DNA from: Solirubrobacteraceae bacterium
Lineage (GTDB): Bacteria > Actinomycetota > Thermoleophilia > Solirubrobacterales > Solirubrobacteraceae
DNA: 64,000 nt
NCBI GenBank assembly: GCA_030447275.1
Contig: JAUJPF010000011.1
Coordinates: forward strand, 18,254-82,253
Direction: 5' to 3'
A model generated the notes under the pieces. The model was not told the origin of the DNA. It did not search any database and worked only from the letters and a program-made list of their open reading frames with translations. A program made the translations under genes and the position numbers. This document shows positions 8,369 to 16,818 of the stretch, in pieces (positions within the stretch are counted from its first letter, which is position 1; every line of letters begins with the position of its first letter).

Positions 8369-9542
8369 GTGCCGCTCATCACGGAGATGGAGCTTCCCGA
8401 GCTCGACTACATGGACCCCGACCTCCGCGGTCCCGAGTACAACGCGGCGGTCGCGGCGCTGCGCGAGCGCGGCTGGCTCGCGCGCACGCCGCTGGCCTAC
8501 CTCGTCCGCGAGCGCGAGGCGGCGGGCAAGCAGATCGCCGAGCTGTTCGACATCTCCGAGGGGCCGCTGCACGAGGAGATCCAGCGCAACATCCTCCACA
8601 TCGACGGCGCCGACCACCGCCGCCTGCGCAACCTCGTCAACCCCGCGTTCACGCCGCGCGCCGCCGACCGCTGGCGGCCGGTCATGCGCGGCTTCGTCGA
8701 GGAGCTGTGGGCGGCGCTGCCCGCCGCATGTGGCGAGTGCGACTTCGTCGAGGCGTTCGCCAAGCCGTACCCGTCGCTGACCATCGCCGCAGTGATGGGC
8801 GCGCCGCGCGAGGACGCGCGCCGCGGCTGGCGGAGTGGTCGAACTGGATCCAGCGCCAGTTCGACGGCCCGACGCTGCTCGCCGAGCGCGACCGCGTCGA
8901 GCGTGCGCGGAGTTCTACGACTGGGCGGGGGCGATGCTCGAGCGGCGGCGCAGCTCGCCGGGCGACGACCTCGTCTCGACGCTGATCGCCGAGGAGCAGG
9001 ACGGCGACCGGCTCTCCGACGTGGAGCTGGTCAACCTCGTCCTCAACGTGCTCGTCGGCGGCGTCGACACGACGCAGTCGCAGCTCGCGCACGCGGTGCG
9101 GCTGTTCGCCGAGCACCCGGAGCAGTGGGAGCGCGTGCGCTCGGACCCCGAGACGTTCGTGGCCCTCGCCGTCGAGGAGGCGCTGCGCTACGAGCCGATC
9201 ACGCCGTTCACGGCGCGGATCATGATCGAGGACGTCGAGTACGGCGGCGTGACGTTCCCGGAGGGGACGATCGTGCTCGTGGGCACCGTCGCCGCCAACC
9301 GCGACGGGGTCGAGGACGCCGACCGCTTCGACGTCGCGCGCGAGCCGACGAAGCCGCTGACCTTCGGCGCGGGCATCCACTACTGCCTCGGGGCGAACCT
9401 CGCCAAGGCCGAGATGCAGGAGGCGCTCGCGTTCCTCGCGGCGCGCGTGGAGCGCTTCGAGCTGACCGCCGAGCCCGGCTTCGACACGGTCCAGGGCGTC
9501 TACGGGATGGCATCGCTGCCGGTTCGGCTCGTGCCCGGCTAG
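8369..9542 (+). pseudogene. Cytochrome P450, interrupted by two frameshifts
   Basis: The reading frame starts at GTG 8369 (or ATG 8387) and is recognisable to the TAG at 9542, about 391 residues in total, a normal P450 length. The coding sense changes frame twice by -1. The first change is between about 8815 and 8830, before a stretch reading LAEWSNWIQRQFDGP. The second is around 8900-8910, before AEFYDWAGAMLERRR. The I-helix motif VLVGGVDTT, the ExxR region EEALRYEP and the haem-ligand loop FGAGIHYCLGANLAKAEM are all intact in the last frame. Each break is explained by one missing base. It may be a sequencing artefact in GC runs or a recent pseudogene. The substrate is unknown. Confidence 0.82.
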
Positions 9543-9552
9543 CCTCGGTGGC

Positions 9553-11018
9553 GTGACCGTCGCCGCCGCCCCGCTCTTCGCGTTCGACAACTCCTACGTC
9601 CGTGACCTGCCGGGGCTCTACGAGCCGTGGCAGGCCGCGCCCGCGCCACGCCCCGGCTGCTGGCCCTCAACGACGAGCTGGCCGCCGAGCTCGGCGTCGA
9701 CCCTGAAGCGCTGCGGGCGCCGGACGGCGTCGACGTTCTCGCCGGCAACGCCGTGCCCGACGGGGCCTCGCCGGTGGCGCAGGCCTACGCCGGGCATCAG
9801 TTCGGCGGGTTCTCGCCGCGGCTCGGCGACGGCCGGGCGCTGCTGCTCGGCGAGGTCGTCGACGCCCCCGGCCGCCGCGCGACCTGCACCTGAAGGGCTC
9901 GGGCCGGACGCCGTTCGCGCGCGGCGCCGACGGCAAGGCCGCCGTCGGGCCGATGCTGCGCGAGTACGTGATCGGCGAGGCGATGCACGCGCTCGGCATC
10001 CCGACGACGCGTGCGCTGGCCGTCGTCGCCACCGGCGACCAGGTGGCGCGCGAGACGCTGCTGCCCGGCGCCGTGCTGTGCCGCGTCGCGGCCAGCCACC
10101 TGCGCGTGGGGACGTTCGAGTACGCGGCGGGGCGGGGCGACGCGACGCTCGTGCGCCGGCTCGCCGACTATGCGATCGCCCGCCACCACCCGGCCGCCGC
10201 ACGAGGCGCAGAACCCGTACCTCGCGCTGCTGGAGGCCGTCGCCGCCGCGCAGGCCTCGCTCGTCGCGCAGTGGATGCTCGCCGGGTTCATCCACGGCGT
10301 GATGAACACCGACAACATGGCGATCTCGGGCGAGACGATCGACTACGGCCCGTGCGCGTTCATGGAGGCGTACGACCCCGCGACGGTGTTCAGCTCGATC
10401 GACCACGGCGGCCGCTACGCCTACGGCAACCAGCCGCAGATCGCGCAGTGGAACCTCGCGCGGCTCGCCGAGACGCTCCTGCCGCTGATCGACGAGACGA
10501 CGGACGCCGCGGTCGCGGCGGCGACGGCGGTGCTCGAGGAGTTCCCGTCGCGGTTCCACGCGAGCTGGACGCGGGGGATGCGCGCGAAGCTCGGCCTGGC
10601 CGAGGCGTCCGACGACGAGGGCGCGCTGTTCGCGGACCTGCTCGCGCTGATGCACGCGCAGGGCGTCGACTTCACCTCGTGCTTCCGCGCGCTGTCGGCC
10701 GCGGCCCGCGGCGATGCGACCGCGGCGCGCGCGCTGTTCGCCGACCCCGCCGCCTTCGACGCGTGGGCCGAGCGCTGGCGGCTGCGGCTCGCCCCCGACA
10801 GCGCCGACGCGATGGACCGCGTCAACCCGGTCTACATCGCCCGCAACCACCACGTCGAGGAGGCGCTGGCCGCGGCGACGGCCGGCGACCTCGCGCCGTT
10901 CGAGCGGCTGCTCGACGGCGTCGTCCGTCCGTACGACTAGCGCCGCGGGCTCGAGGCCTACGCGGCGCCCGCCCCGTCTGACTTCTGCGACGGGTACCAG
11001 ACGTTCTGCGGGACCTGA
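9553..11018 (+). pseudogene. selO: SelO (YdiU) protein AMPylase, broken by three frameshifts and one in-frame stop
   Basis: About 488 codons of a SelO-family pseudokinase, which transfers AMP from ATP to protein hydroxyl groups, start at GTG 9553. Conserved blocks are clear: [33 protein letters not shown], then [12 protein letters not shown] and [13 protein letters not shown] around the catalytic site. Frame changes fall at about 9635-9650, 9865-9885 and 10185-10205. A TAG at 10938-10940 interrupts the frame after RPYD; beyond it the same frame continues with family-like [13 protein letters not shown] and ends in TFCGT at 11018, preserving the C-terminal redox cysteine. Four independent lesions in one gene favour real decay, or a low-quality patch shared with the adjacent P450. 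Confidence 0.85.
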
Positions 11019-11024
11019 CGCGCG

Positions 11025-12317
11025 CTAGCCGCGCGGCACCGCGACGACGCGCGTCCCGCCGCGCGGCGAGAACGTGACGTTGCGGCGCGCGACGCGCTCG
11101 GCGCGGCCCGACGCGGGGCTGAGCGTCCGGCGCCGGAGGATCTCGGCGAGCGCGACGCGCATCTCCATCTCGGCGAACGCGGCTCCGATGCAGCGCCGCA
11201 CGCCGCCTCCGAACGGGATCCACTCGTAGGTCGACGGGGCGCCGTCGAGGAAGCGCTCGGGCCGGAACGCGTACGGCTCCGGGTACGTCTGCGCCCGCGT
11301 GTGCGCGAGCCAGATCGCGGGGGAGACGTCGGTGCCCGCCGGCAGCACGTGGCCGTCGACGCGCAGCTCGGAGCCCAGGCGGCGGCCCCCGATCGGGACG
11401 ACCGGCCGCAGGCGCAGCGACTCCGAGACGACCGCGCGCACGTAGGCGTCGTCGCCCTCGTCGACCGCCCTGATCAGCTCTGCGAGGACCTGCGGATGGC
11501 GCAGCAGCAGGTCGAAGGTCCACGCCAGGCCGGTCGCGGTGGTCTCGTGCCCGGCGAGCAGCAGCGTCATGAGCTGGTCACGGATCTCGCCGTCGGGCAT
11601 CGGCTCGCCGTCCTCGAACCGGGCGGCGACGAGCAGCGAGAGGATGTCGTCGCGGGGGTCGTCGCGCCGCGCGGCGATCTCCTCCGCGAGCAGCGCGTCG
11701 ATCTCGGCCCTCAGCTCGCTCAGCCGCTCGAGCGGGTCGGGACCGCCGAGCCGGCGCATGAGCACGAACGCGAACTGGAGGCCGAGCGACGACGTGTCGC
11801 GCAGCAGCCGGCCGAGCGGCTCGGCGAGCCGGCGCCGGTGCTCGCCGTCGGTGACGCCGAACACCGCGCGCAGGATGACCTCGAGCGTCACCGCCTGCAT
11901 GTGCGGGTGGAGCGCGAACGGCTGCCCGACCGGCCACGTCTCGACGTCGCGCGCGACGACCTCGCGCACCGTGGTCTCGTACGCGCGCATGCGCTCGCCA
12001 TGAAACGGCGGCAGCATGACCCGCCGCCGCTCGAGGTGCTCGTCGCCCTCGAGCAGCAGCAGCGAGCGCGCGCCCATGATCGGCCGCAGCGCGAACGCCC
12101 GGCCGGGCGGCAGCGTGTGACCGCGAGTGGTGTAGAGGTCGCGGATCGTCTCGGGGTCCGACAGCAGCACCATCGGCGTCCGGAAGCCGAGGAAGTCCAC
12201 GCTGAACGTGTCGCCGAAGCGCCGCCGGCACGACTCGAGGAACGAGATCGGCCGCAGCAGCCAGCGCACGGTCTGCGCCGCGGGCGGCGGCGCCGGCCCG
12301 GGCGGCAGCGCGGTCAT
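11025..12317 (-). CDS. Cytochrome P450
   Basis: A complete 430-residue P450 from ATG 12317. Visible landmarks are the proline-rich start PPGPAPP, the C-helix-like region near HLERRRVMLPPFHGERM, the oxygen-binding I-helix LLLAGHETTATGLAW (about residue 245), the ExxR motif ESLRLRP and the haem-cysteine loop FGGGVRRCIGAAFAEMEM (about 370-387). The overall style resembles CYP110/CYP135-like class I bacterial P450s acting on fatty acids or terpenoids; the subfamily is a guess. The start overlaps the stop of the upstream glycosyltransferase gene (ATGA), so the two are coupled. No dedicated ferredoxin or reductase is adjacent. Confidence 0.9.
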   Translation of the reverse strand: MTALPPGPAPPPAAQTVRWLLRPISFLESCRRRFGDTFSVDFLGFRTPMVLLSDPETIRDLYTTRGHTLPPGRAFALRPIMGARSLLLLEGDEHLERRRVMLPPFHGERMRAYETTVREVVARDVETWPVGQPFALHPHMQAVTLEVILRAVFGVTDGEHRRRLAEPLGRLLRDTSSLGLQFAFVLMRRLGGPDPLERLSELRAEIDALLAEEIAARRDDPRDDILSLLVAARFEDGEPMPDGEIRDQLMTLLLAGHETTATGLAWTFDLLLRHPQVLAELIRAVDEGDDAYVRAVVSESLRLRPVVPIGGRRLGSELRVDGHVLPAGTDVSPAIWLAHTRAQTYPEPYAFRPERFLDGAPSTYEWIPFGGGVRRCIGAAFAEMEMRVALAEILRRRTLSPASGRAERVARRNVTFSPRGGTRVVAVPRG

Positions 12318-12961
12318 GTCTCGTTGAGCACGGCGCGCATGTCGCGCACCGTCCTGATCGTGCCTCGCACCGTGCCGGTGATCTTCGACTTCCCCGCCCG
12401 GGCGCTGTACGGGACGCGGACCTCGTCGATCCGCCAGCCGGCCCGCGCGGCGCGCATGACCATCTCGAGCGGCCAGCCGAAGCGGCGGTCCTCGATGCCC
12501 AGCGTCAGCAGGTCGCCGCGGCGCGCGGCGCGCATCGGGCCGAGGTCGCTCACGCGGACGCCGGCGCGGCGGCGCAGCTCGAAGGCGAGCACGCGGTTGG
12601 CGATGCGCGCGTGCGGCGGCATCGCGCCGCGCGCGACGTCGCGGGCGCCGAGGACGAGGTCGGCGGCGCCGTCGCGCACCGGGTCGGCGACGCGCGGCAG
12701 GTCGCCGGGGTCGAGCGAGCCGTCGCAGTCCATGAAGCACACGACCTCGGCCTCGGCGGCGACGAGCCCGGCGTAGCACGCGGCGCCGAACCCGCGGCGC
12801 TCCTCGCGGACGACGGTCGCCCCGAGCTGCGCCGCGAGCTCGCCCGACCCGTCGGTCGACCCGTTGTCGGCGACGATCGCGCGGTAGCCGCCGGGCAGCG
12901 CGCCGAGCACGGCGGGCAGCGCCTCGGCCTCGTCGAGCACCGGGAGGACGACGTCGACCAC
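12314..12961 (-). CDS. Family 2 glycosyltransferase (polyprenyl-phosphate sugar transferase-like)
   Basis: The 215-residue GT-A fold enzyme begins VVDVVLPVLDEAEALP. It shows the nucleotide-binding ADNGSTDGSGELA and the metal-binding FMDCDGSLDP, then a C-terminal part with GPMRAARR and GWPLEMVMRA. Such short GT2 proteins without membrane segments resemble dolichyl- or polyprenyl-phosphate mannose/glucose synthases. The GTG at 12961 is used as start because upstream sequence in frame runs into the divergent epimerase. The stop overlaps the start of the P450. The start-to-start distance to the divergent epimerase gene is only about 20 bp, so promoters must overlap the coding starts or one transcript is leaderless. 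Confidence 0.8.
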   Translation of the reverse strand: MVDVVLPVLDEAEALPAVLGALPGGYRAIVADNGSTDGSGELAAQLGATVVREERRGFGAACYAGLVAAEAEVVCFMDCDGSLDPGDLPRVADPVRDGAADLVLGARDVARGAMPPHARIANRVLAFELRRRAGVRVSDLGPMRAARRGDLLTLGIEDRRFGWPLEMVMRAARAGWRIDEVRVPYSARAGKSKITGTVRGTIRTVRDMRAVLNET

Positions 12962-12980
12962 GACCGAGCAAGCTATACGG

Positions 12981-14030
12981 ATGCGCGTCCTCGTCACCGG
13001 TGGTGCCGGCTTCATCGGATCGCACGTCGTCGACGCGCTGCTCGGGCTCGGCCACGACGTCGTCGCGCTCGACAACTTCCACCCGCTGGCCTGGGGCGAC
13101 GGCGCCGCGGCGACGCTCGACCCGCGCGCCGAGCTCGTCGAGGGCGACGTGCGCGACGCCGAGACCGTCGATCGCTGCCTCGCCGGCGTCGACCACGTGT
13201 GCCACCAGGCGGCGATGGTCGGGCTGGGCGTGGACCTCGGCGACATCGACCAGTACGTCTCCCACAACGACGGCGGGACGGCTGTGCTCCTGCGCACGCT
13301 TGCCGCCCGCCGCTTCGCCGGCCGGCTCGTGCTGGCGAGCTCGATGGTCGTCTACGGCGAGGGGCGCTACGCGTGCGCCGAGCACGGCGTCGTGCGGCCG
13401 GCGCCGCGGAGCGCCGAGGCGCTCGAGCAAGGGTCGTTCGAGCCGCCGTGCCCCCTGTGCGGCGAGCCGCTCGAGCCGCGCTGCGTCCCCGAGGACGCGC
13501 CGCTCGACCCGCGCAACGTCTACGCGGCGACGAAGACGCAGCAGGAGCACCTGGCGGGCGCCTTCGCGCGCGAGACCGGCGTCGCGCTGACTGCGCTGCG
13601 CTACCACAACGTCTACGGCCCGCGGATGCCGCGCGACACGCCCTACGCCGGCGTCGCCTCGATCTTCCGCAGCGCCCTCGAGGCGGGCGACCCGCCGCGG
13701 GTGTTCGAGGACGGCGGGCAGCGGCGCGACTTCGTCCACGTGCGCGACGTCGCGCGCGCGAACGTCCTCGCGCTGACCGCCGCCGAACCGGTCCCGGGCG
13801 CGTTCAACGTGTGCAGCGGCACTCCGAGGACGGTCGGCGACCTCGCGCGCGAGCTGGCGCGGGCGGCCGGGCCGGACGCGCCCGAGCCCGTGGTGACCGG
13901 CGAGTTCCGCCTCGGCGACGTCCGCCACGTCTTCGCCTGCGCCGACCGCGCGCGCGACGTGCTCGGCTTCGAGGCGTCGATCCCGTTCGGCGAGGGTGTG
14001 TCGGAGCTCGCGCGGGCCGAACTGCGCTAG
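12981..14030 (+). CDS. NAD-dependent sugar epimerase/dehydratase with CxxC insertion
   Basis: The 349-residue extended short-chain dehydrogenase/reductase begins with the Rossmann motif VTGGAGFIGSHVVDAL. The catalytic region is ASSMVVYG and the YxxxK motif is YAATK (near 180). A roughly 45-residue insertion between them contains CPLCGEPLEPRC, a possible zinc or redox knuckle also seen in some dTDP-rhamnose 4-epimerase-like enzymes (assignment by analogy). It ends in a normal substrate-binding domain. The role is probably nucleotide-sugar interconversion feeding the divergent glycosyltransferase. Its stop overlaps the stop of the convergent gene at 14027. Confidence 0.85.
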   Translation: MRVLVTGGAGFIGSHVVDALLGLGHDVVALDNFHPLAWGDGAAATLDPRAELVEGDVRDAETVDRCLAGVDHVCHQAAMVGLGVDLGDIDQYVSHNDGGTAVLLRTLAARRFAGRLVLASSMVVYGEGRYACAEHGVVRPAPRSAEALEQGSFEPPCPLCGEPLEPRCVPEDAPLDPRNVYAATKTQQEHLAGAFARETGVALTALRYHNVYGPRMPRDTPYAGVASIFRSALEAGDPPRVFEDGGQRRDFVHVRDVARANVLALTAAEPVPGAFNVCSGTPRTVGDLARELARAAGPDAPEPVVTGEFRLGDVRHVFACADRARDVLGFEASIPFGEGVSELARAELR

Positions 14031-14902
14031 CCGCCCCGCGGACGCGGGATGCCGCTCGTGTCGACGACCTCGAAGTCGCTGCCGCGCAGGCGGCGGAGGC
14101 TGCGCAGGTCGTCGTCGTTCCACCCCGGGCTCGGCGCGCCCGAGACGTAGATGCTCGACCCGTTGTCGGCGAGCAGCATCCCGTAGCGCTTCAGCGCGCG
14201 GACGATCACCCGCGACTGGCGCGGGAACGTCGACGCATCGACGCCGCTCTTCAGCCGCAGGCGCTCGCCCATCGCGGGCAGGCTCGCGTCGGCCAGGCTC
14301 GAGGCGAAGTGGCGTGCGGGATAGATGAACGAGCGCCGCGTGCGCTGGACCGTGAACCGCAGCGCGTGGCGGATCGCGCCGCGCCGCACCTCGTCGTAGC
14401 GGGCCAGTCCGGGCAGGATCGGCAGCCCGGCGGCGTCGGCGCTCGTCCACCCGCTCGGCCGCAGGCGGTTCGAGCGCAGGTTGAAGATCGCGCCCGAGCC
14501 GGCGGTCCAGGTGCGGCCCGCGCGCTCGGCGGCGAACAGCTCGTACAGCCGGCACGTCCCGCGCTGGACGAGCAGGATGTGGCGGTCCGACCCGCCCTCG
14601 ATCGGCGGGTTGCGCGGGATCGGGTACGGGCCGCGGTCGGACTCGCCGGCGTACTCGAAGCGCACGCGGACCTTGCGCTGCCCGCGCGGGACGACCTTGT
14701 ACGGGATGCCGATGCGACGCCCTTCGTACAGGCCGGAGCCGAAGTCGGGGTGGACGGTGCGGTCGACGCCGATGCTCTGGATGATCGCGCCGGAGCGCTC
14801 GTGCACCGGCAGCCCGTCGACCCGCTCGTTCCAGTGGTTGTCCGGCGGGAACATGGGGCATCCGGCGATCGCGAGGGCGGCGAGCGGTGCGCGGGGCGGC
14901 AT
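14027..14902 (-). CDS. Conserved secreted protein of unknown function
   Basis: About 291 residues. The N-terminus from ATG 14902 is short and hydrophobic (PPRAPLAALAIAGC), fitting a signal peptide and possibly a lipobox, although the cysteine begins a conserved-looking CPMFPPDNHWNERVDGLPVH. Other notable blocks are HPDFGSG, GIPYKVV, ESDRGPYPIP and CRLYELF. I recall this pattern from uncharacterised secreted actinobacterial and fungal proteins, but I know no function. GTG codons up to 14923 are alternative starts. It is convergent with the epimerase and divergent from the CAP-domain gene. Confidence 0.65.
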   Translation of the reverse strand: MPPRAPLAALAIAGCPMFPPDNHWNERVDGLPVHERSGAIIQSIGVDRTVHPDFGSGLYEGRRIGIPYKVVPRGQRKVRVRFEYAGESDRGPYPIPRNPPIEGGSDRHILLVQRGTCRLYELFAAERAGRTWTAGSGAIFNLRSNRLRPSGWTSADAAGLPILPGLARYDEVRRGAIRHALRFTVQRTRRSFIYPARHFASSLADASLPAMGERLRLKSGVDASTFPRQSRVIVRALKRYGMLLADNGSSIYVSGAPSPGWNDDDLRSLRRLRGSDFEVVDTSGIPRPRGG

Positions 14903-14978
14903 CCGCCCCACACGGTGGCACACGCGGAGCGCGCGGGAAAAGGTCCACCTGGCCGGACGTCGGAGCTAGGGTCGCACC

Positions 14979-15821
14979 GTGCGCGTCCTCGTTGCGACCG
15001 CTCTCACCGTGCTGGCGCTCGCGCCGGCCGCCTCCGCGCAGGCCACGCCGCCGAAGTGCAAGGGCGCCGACGCGTCGCTCACCGGCCATCCGGCGCGCGC
15101 GGCGGCTGCGGTGCTCTGCGTCGTCAACGCCGAGCGCGCCGCCCGCGGCCTGCCGCCGCTCGCGCGCGAGCCGCGCCTCGACGCAGCCGCGCAGGGCCAC
15201 AGCGACGACATGGCGGCCCGCGGCTACCTCGCGCACGAGTCGCCGGACGGCCGCGGCCCCGCCGACCGCGTCGCCGCCACCGGCTACCCGTACGAGACGC
15301 TGTCGGAGAACGTCGCCTCGGGCCAGCTCTCCGCGCGGCTCGTGATGGACGGCTGGATGGGGAGCGCTCCGCACTGCCGCGCAATCCTGTCGCCGGACCC
15401 GGTCGACCTCGGCGTCGGCCTCGCGCCGCGCGGCCGCCAGGGCCCGGCGTGGACGCAGCTCTTCGGGCGCCAGCAGGGGACGCCGCCACCGTCGGGGGAC
15501 GCTGCGCCGGGCGTGGGCTGCCCGTACGACCGGCTCGCGATCGCGCCGGGACCCGCGCGCGTCGACATCCTCGCCCTCGGCCGCACCGGCCGCCGCCTGA
15601 CGGTCTTCGGCCGCCTCGCCGGCGAGGGGGCCGGCAGGAGGATCGTCATCGTCGCGCGGCGCGGCGGGCGCAGCGCACGCAGAACCGTCGTCACGCGCTC
15701 CGGCGGCACGTTCCGCGCCCGGATGCGCGCGCCCCCGGGCCGCGGCCGCATCCTCGTCGTCGCGACGGCACCCGCCGTCCCCGGCGCCTACGGGGCCGGC
15801 CGCGACCGCCGGCGGTTCTGA
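14979..15821 (+). CDS. Secreted CAP/SCP-domain protein
   Basis: A 280-residue protein with a clean signal peptide ending near PAASAQA (about residue 22) from GTG 14979. A CAP domain (about 40-165) follows: VVNAERAARGLPPL, LDAAAQGHSDDMAARGYLAHESPDG in two steps, LSENVASG and a terminal HCRAILSP region. The family includes YkwD-like bacterial proteins of unclear biochemistry at the cell surface. The C-terminal part (about 190-270) is a separate basic, beta-rich segment with many arginines. The start of the CAP gene is 76 bp from the divergent secreted gene. Confidence 0.82.
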   Translation: MRVLVATALTVLALAPAASAQATPPKCKGADASLTGHPARAAAAVLCVVNAERAARGLPPLAREPRLDAAAQGHSDDMAARGYLAHESPDGRGPADRVAATGYPYETLSENVASGQLSARLVMDGWMGSAPHCRAILSPDPVDLGVGLAPRGRQGPAWTQLFGRQQGTPPPSGDAAPGVGCPYDRLAIAPGPARVDILALGRTGRRLTVFGRLAGEGAGRRIVIVARRGGRSARRTVVTRSGGTFRARMRAPPGRGRILVVATAPAVPGAYGAGRDRRRF

Positions 15822-15986
15822 GACCCCCCGGCGTGTTGAGCCGCAGGGCGCGACAGGGTTCGCGCGAGGTTCGTCGCGAATCTGACGCGGTTCCTCACCG
15901 GGCTGGTTTCGCGTCCGATACACGGGTACGCTTCAGGGCAAGCAGGAACGTAAGAATCGGTCCTGAAGTTCGCAGCGAGATTCACG

Positions 15987-16160
15987 ATGACCCCGCAGGA
16001 GCACACTCACGCCGAAGCTCTCGAAGTCGCCGAGCGTGATGCTCAAGCGATGCTCGGGGTTTCGCTCGCGGAGGCGTTCCGTCTGCTCGACGCGGGCCGG
16101 CTCGACGGCACGGTCGCCGAAGCCGAGCTTCGCATGGCTCGCTTCCTGCTCGACCGCTAG
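15987..16160 (+). CDS. Small acidic protein, possible partner of the next gene
   Basis: A 57-residue open frame from ATG 15987 with no database-type motif I recognise. It is predicted helical and acidic, with repeated Ala/Glu/Leu (for example LGVSLAEAFRLLDAGRL and AEAELRMARFLL). It ends 42 bp before the GTG of the 199-residue gene downstream on the same strand. Base composition around 15.8-16.8 kb is somewhat less GC-rich than its neighbours. A small acidic protein before a larger unknown protein is reminiscent of antitoxin-toxin or chaperone-effector pairs, but nothing in the sequence proves it. Confidence 0.5.
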   Translation: MTPQEHTHAEALEVAERDAQAMLGVSLAEAFRLLDAGRLDGTVAEAELRMARFLLDR

Positions 16161-16202
16161 GTCAGTCCTCCGCAGTCAGGGCGTTTGGCAAGATCGCCGA
16201 CC

Positions 16203-16802
16203 GTGCCGATCATCGAGCGGACACCGCAGCGGTGCTTCCTGGTGTTCACGGAGCACCTGCGCCAGTTGATCGCGGCGACGATCACCGGGACCTTTCCGCT
16301 GAGCGAACGCCCGAGCCCCGACGGGCGGCGCATGGTGCTGTCGTTCCGCGAAGAGGCGCCGATCGCGGTTCCGATCGACACGCGCTTCGGGCGTCTCTTC
16401 TTCTACCTCGGTCACGCTCTCGAGGCCGTGGTCGACCCTGGCGGGTATCGGCTGCGGACGCAGCAGTACTGGTACCGCCTTCAACGCGAGCCCGACCGGC
16501 AAGCGACGGCCGCGATCCGATGGGAGTACGACACCACGACGCCGAGGGACCGGTACGCGCGCCATCACGCGCAGATGGCTGCGGCTCTAGCGCTGGGGGA
16601 CGGCGAGCTCGACTTGAACAAGGCGCACCTGCCGACCGGTTGGGTGACCGTCGAGGAGGTCATCCGGTTCCTGATCGTCGATCTCGGCGTGGACCCGCCG
16701 TGCGGCGAGGCGTGGCCCGAGGTCATCACCGATTCCGAGACCAGGTTCTACGAGGACTTCACCGGCAAGCGGTACAAGGTCCCGCCGGTTGACGGGGAGT
16801 GA
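16203..16802 (+). CDS. Hypothetical protein
   Basis: About 199 residues from GTG 16203; a TTG at 16185 is an alternative. I do not recognise the family. The protein looks soluble: an N-terminal part with RCFLVFTEHLRQLIAATITG, a middle with aromatic RTQQYWYRLQ and RWEYD, and a conserved-looking end HLPTGWVTVEEVIRFLIVDL followed by a segment ending in YEDFTGKRYKVPP. No membrane helices or signal peptide are seen. It follows the 57-residue gene and is convergent with the membrane protein gene at 16819. Function unknown. Confidence 0.6.
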   Translation: MPIIERTPQRCFLVFTEHLRQLIAATITGTFPLSERPSPDGRRMVLSFREEAPIAVPIDTRFGRLFFYLGHALEAVVDPGGYRLRTQQYWYRLQREPDRQATAAIRWEYDTTTPRDRYARHHAQMAAALALGDGELDLNKAHLPTGWVTVEEVIRFLIVDLGVDPPCGEAWPEVITDSETRFYEDFTGKRYKVPPVDGE

Positions 16803-16818
16803 CCCGCGGGGTTCTGAG

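Noticed and set aside
5801..9556. A 1251-codon open frame on the + strand
   Set aside because: Only its 3' part (from 8369) is real P450 sequence; the rest is antisense to the O-methyltransferase and SpoU genes and Arg/Ala-rich, as GC-rich shadow frames are.
11025..15923. A 1632-codon open frame on the - strand
   Set aside because: Only the part from 12317 down to 11025 is a gene (P450). Upstream it runs antisense through the epimerase and CAP genes with no family-like sequence.
12611..16039. A 1142-codon + strand frame
   Set aside because: It is out of phase with the epimerase and CAP genes it overlaps and has shadow-type composition.
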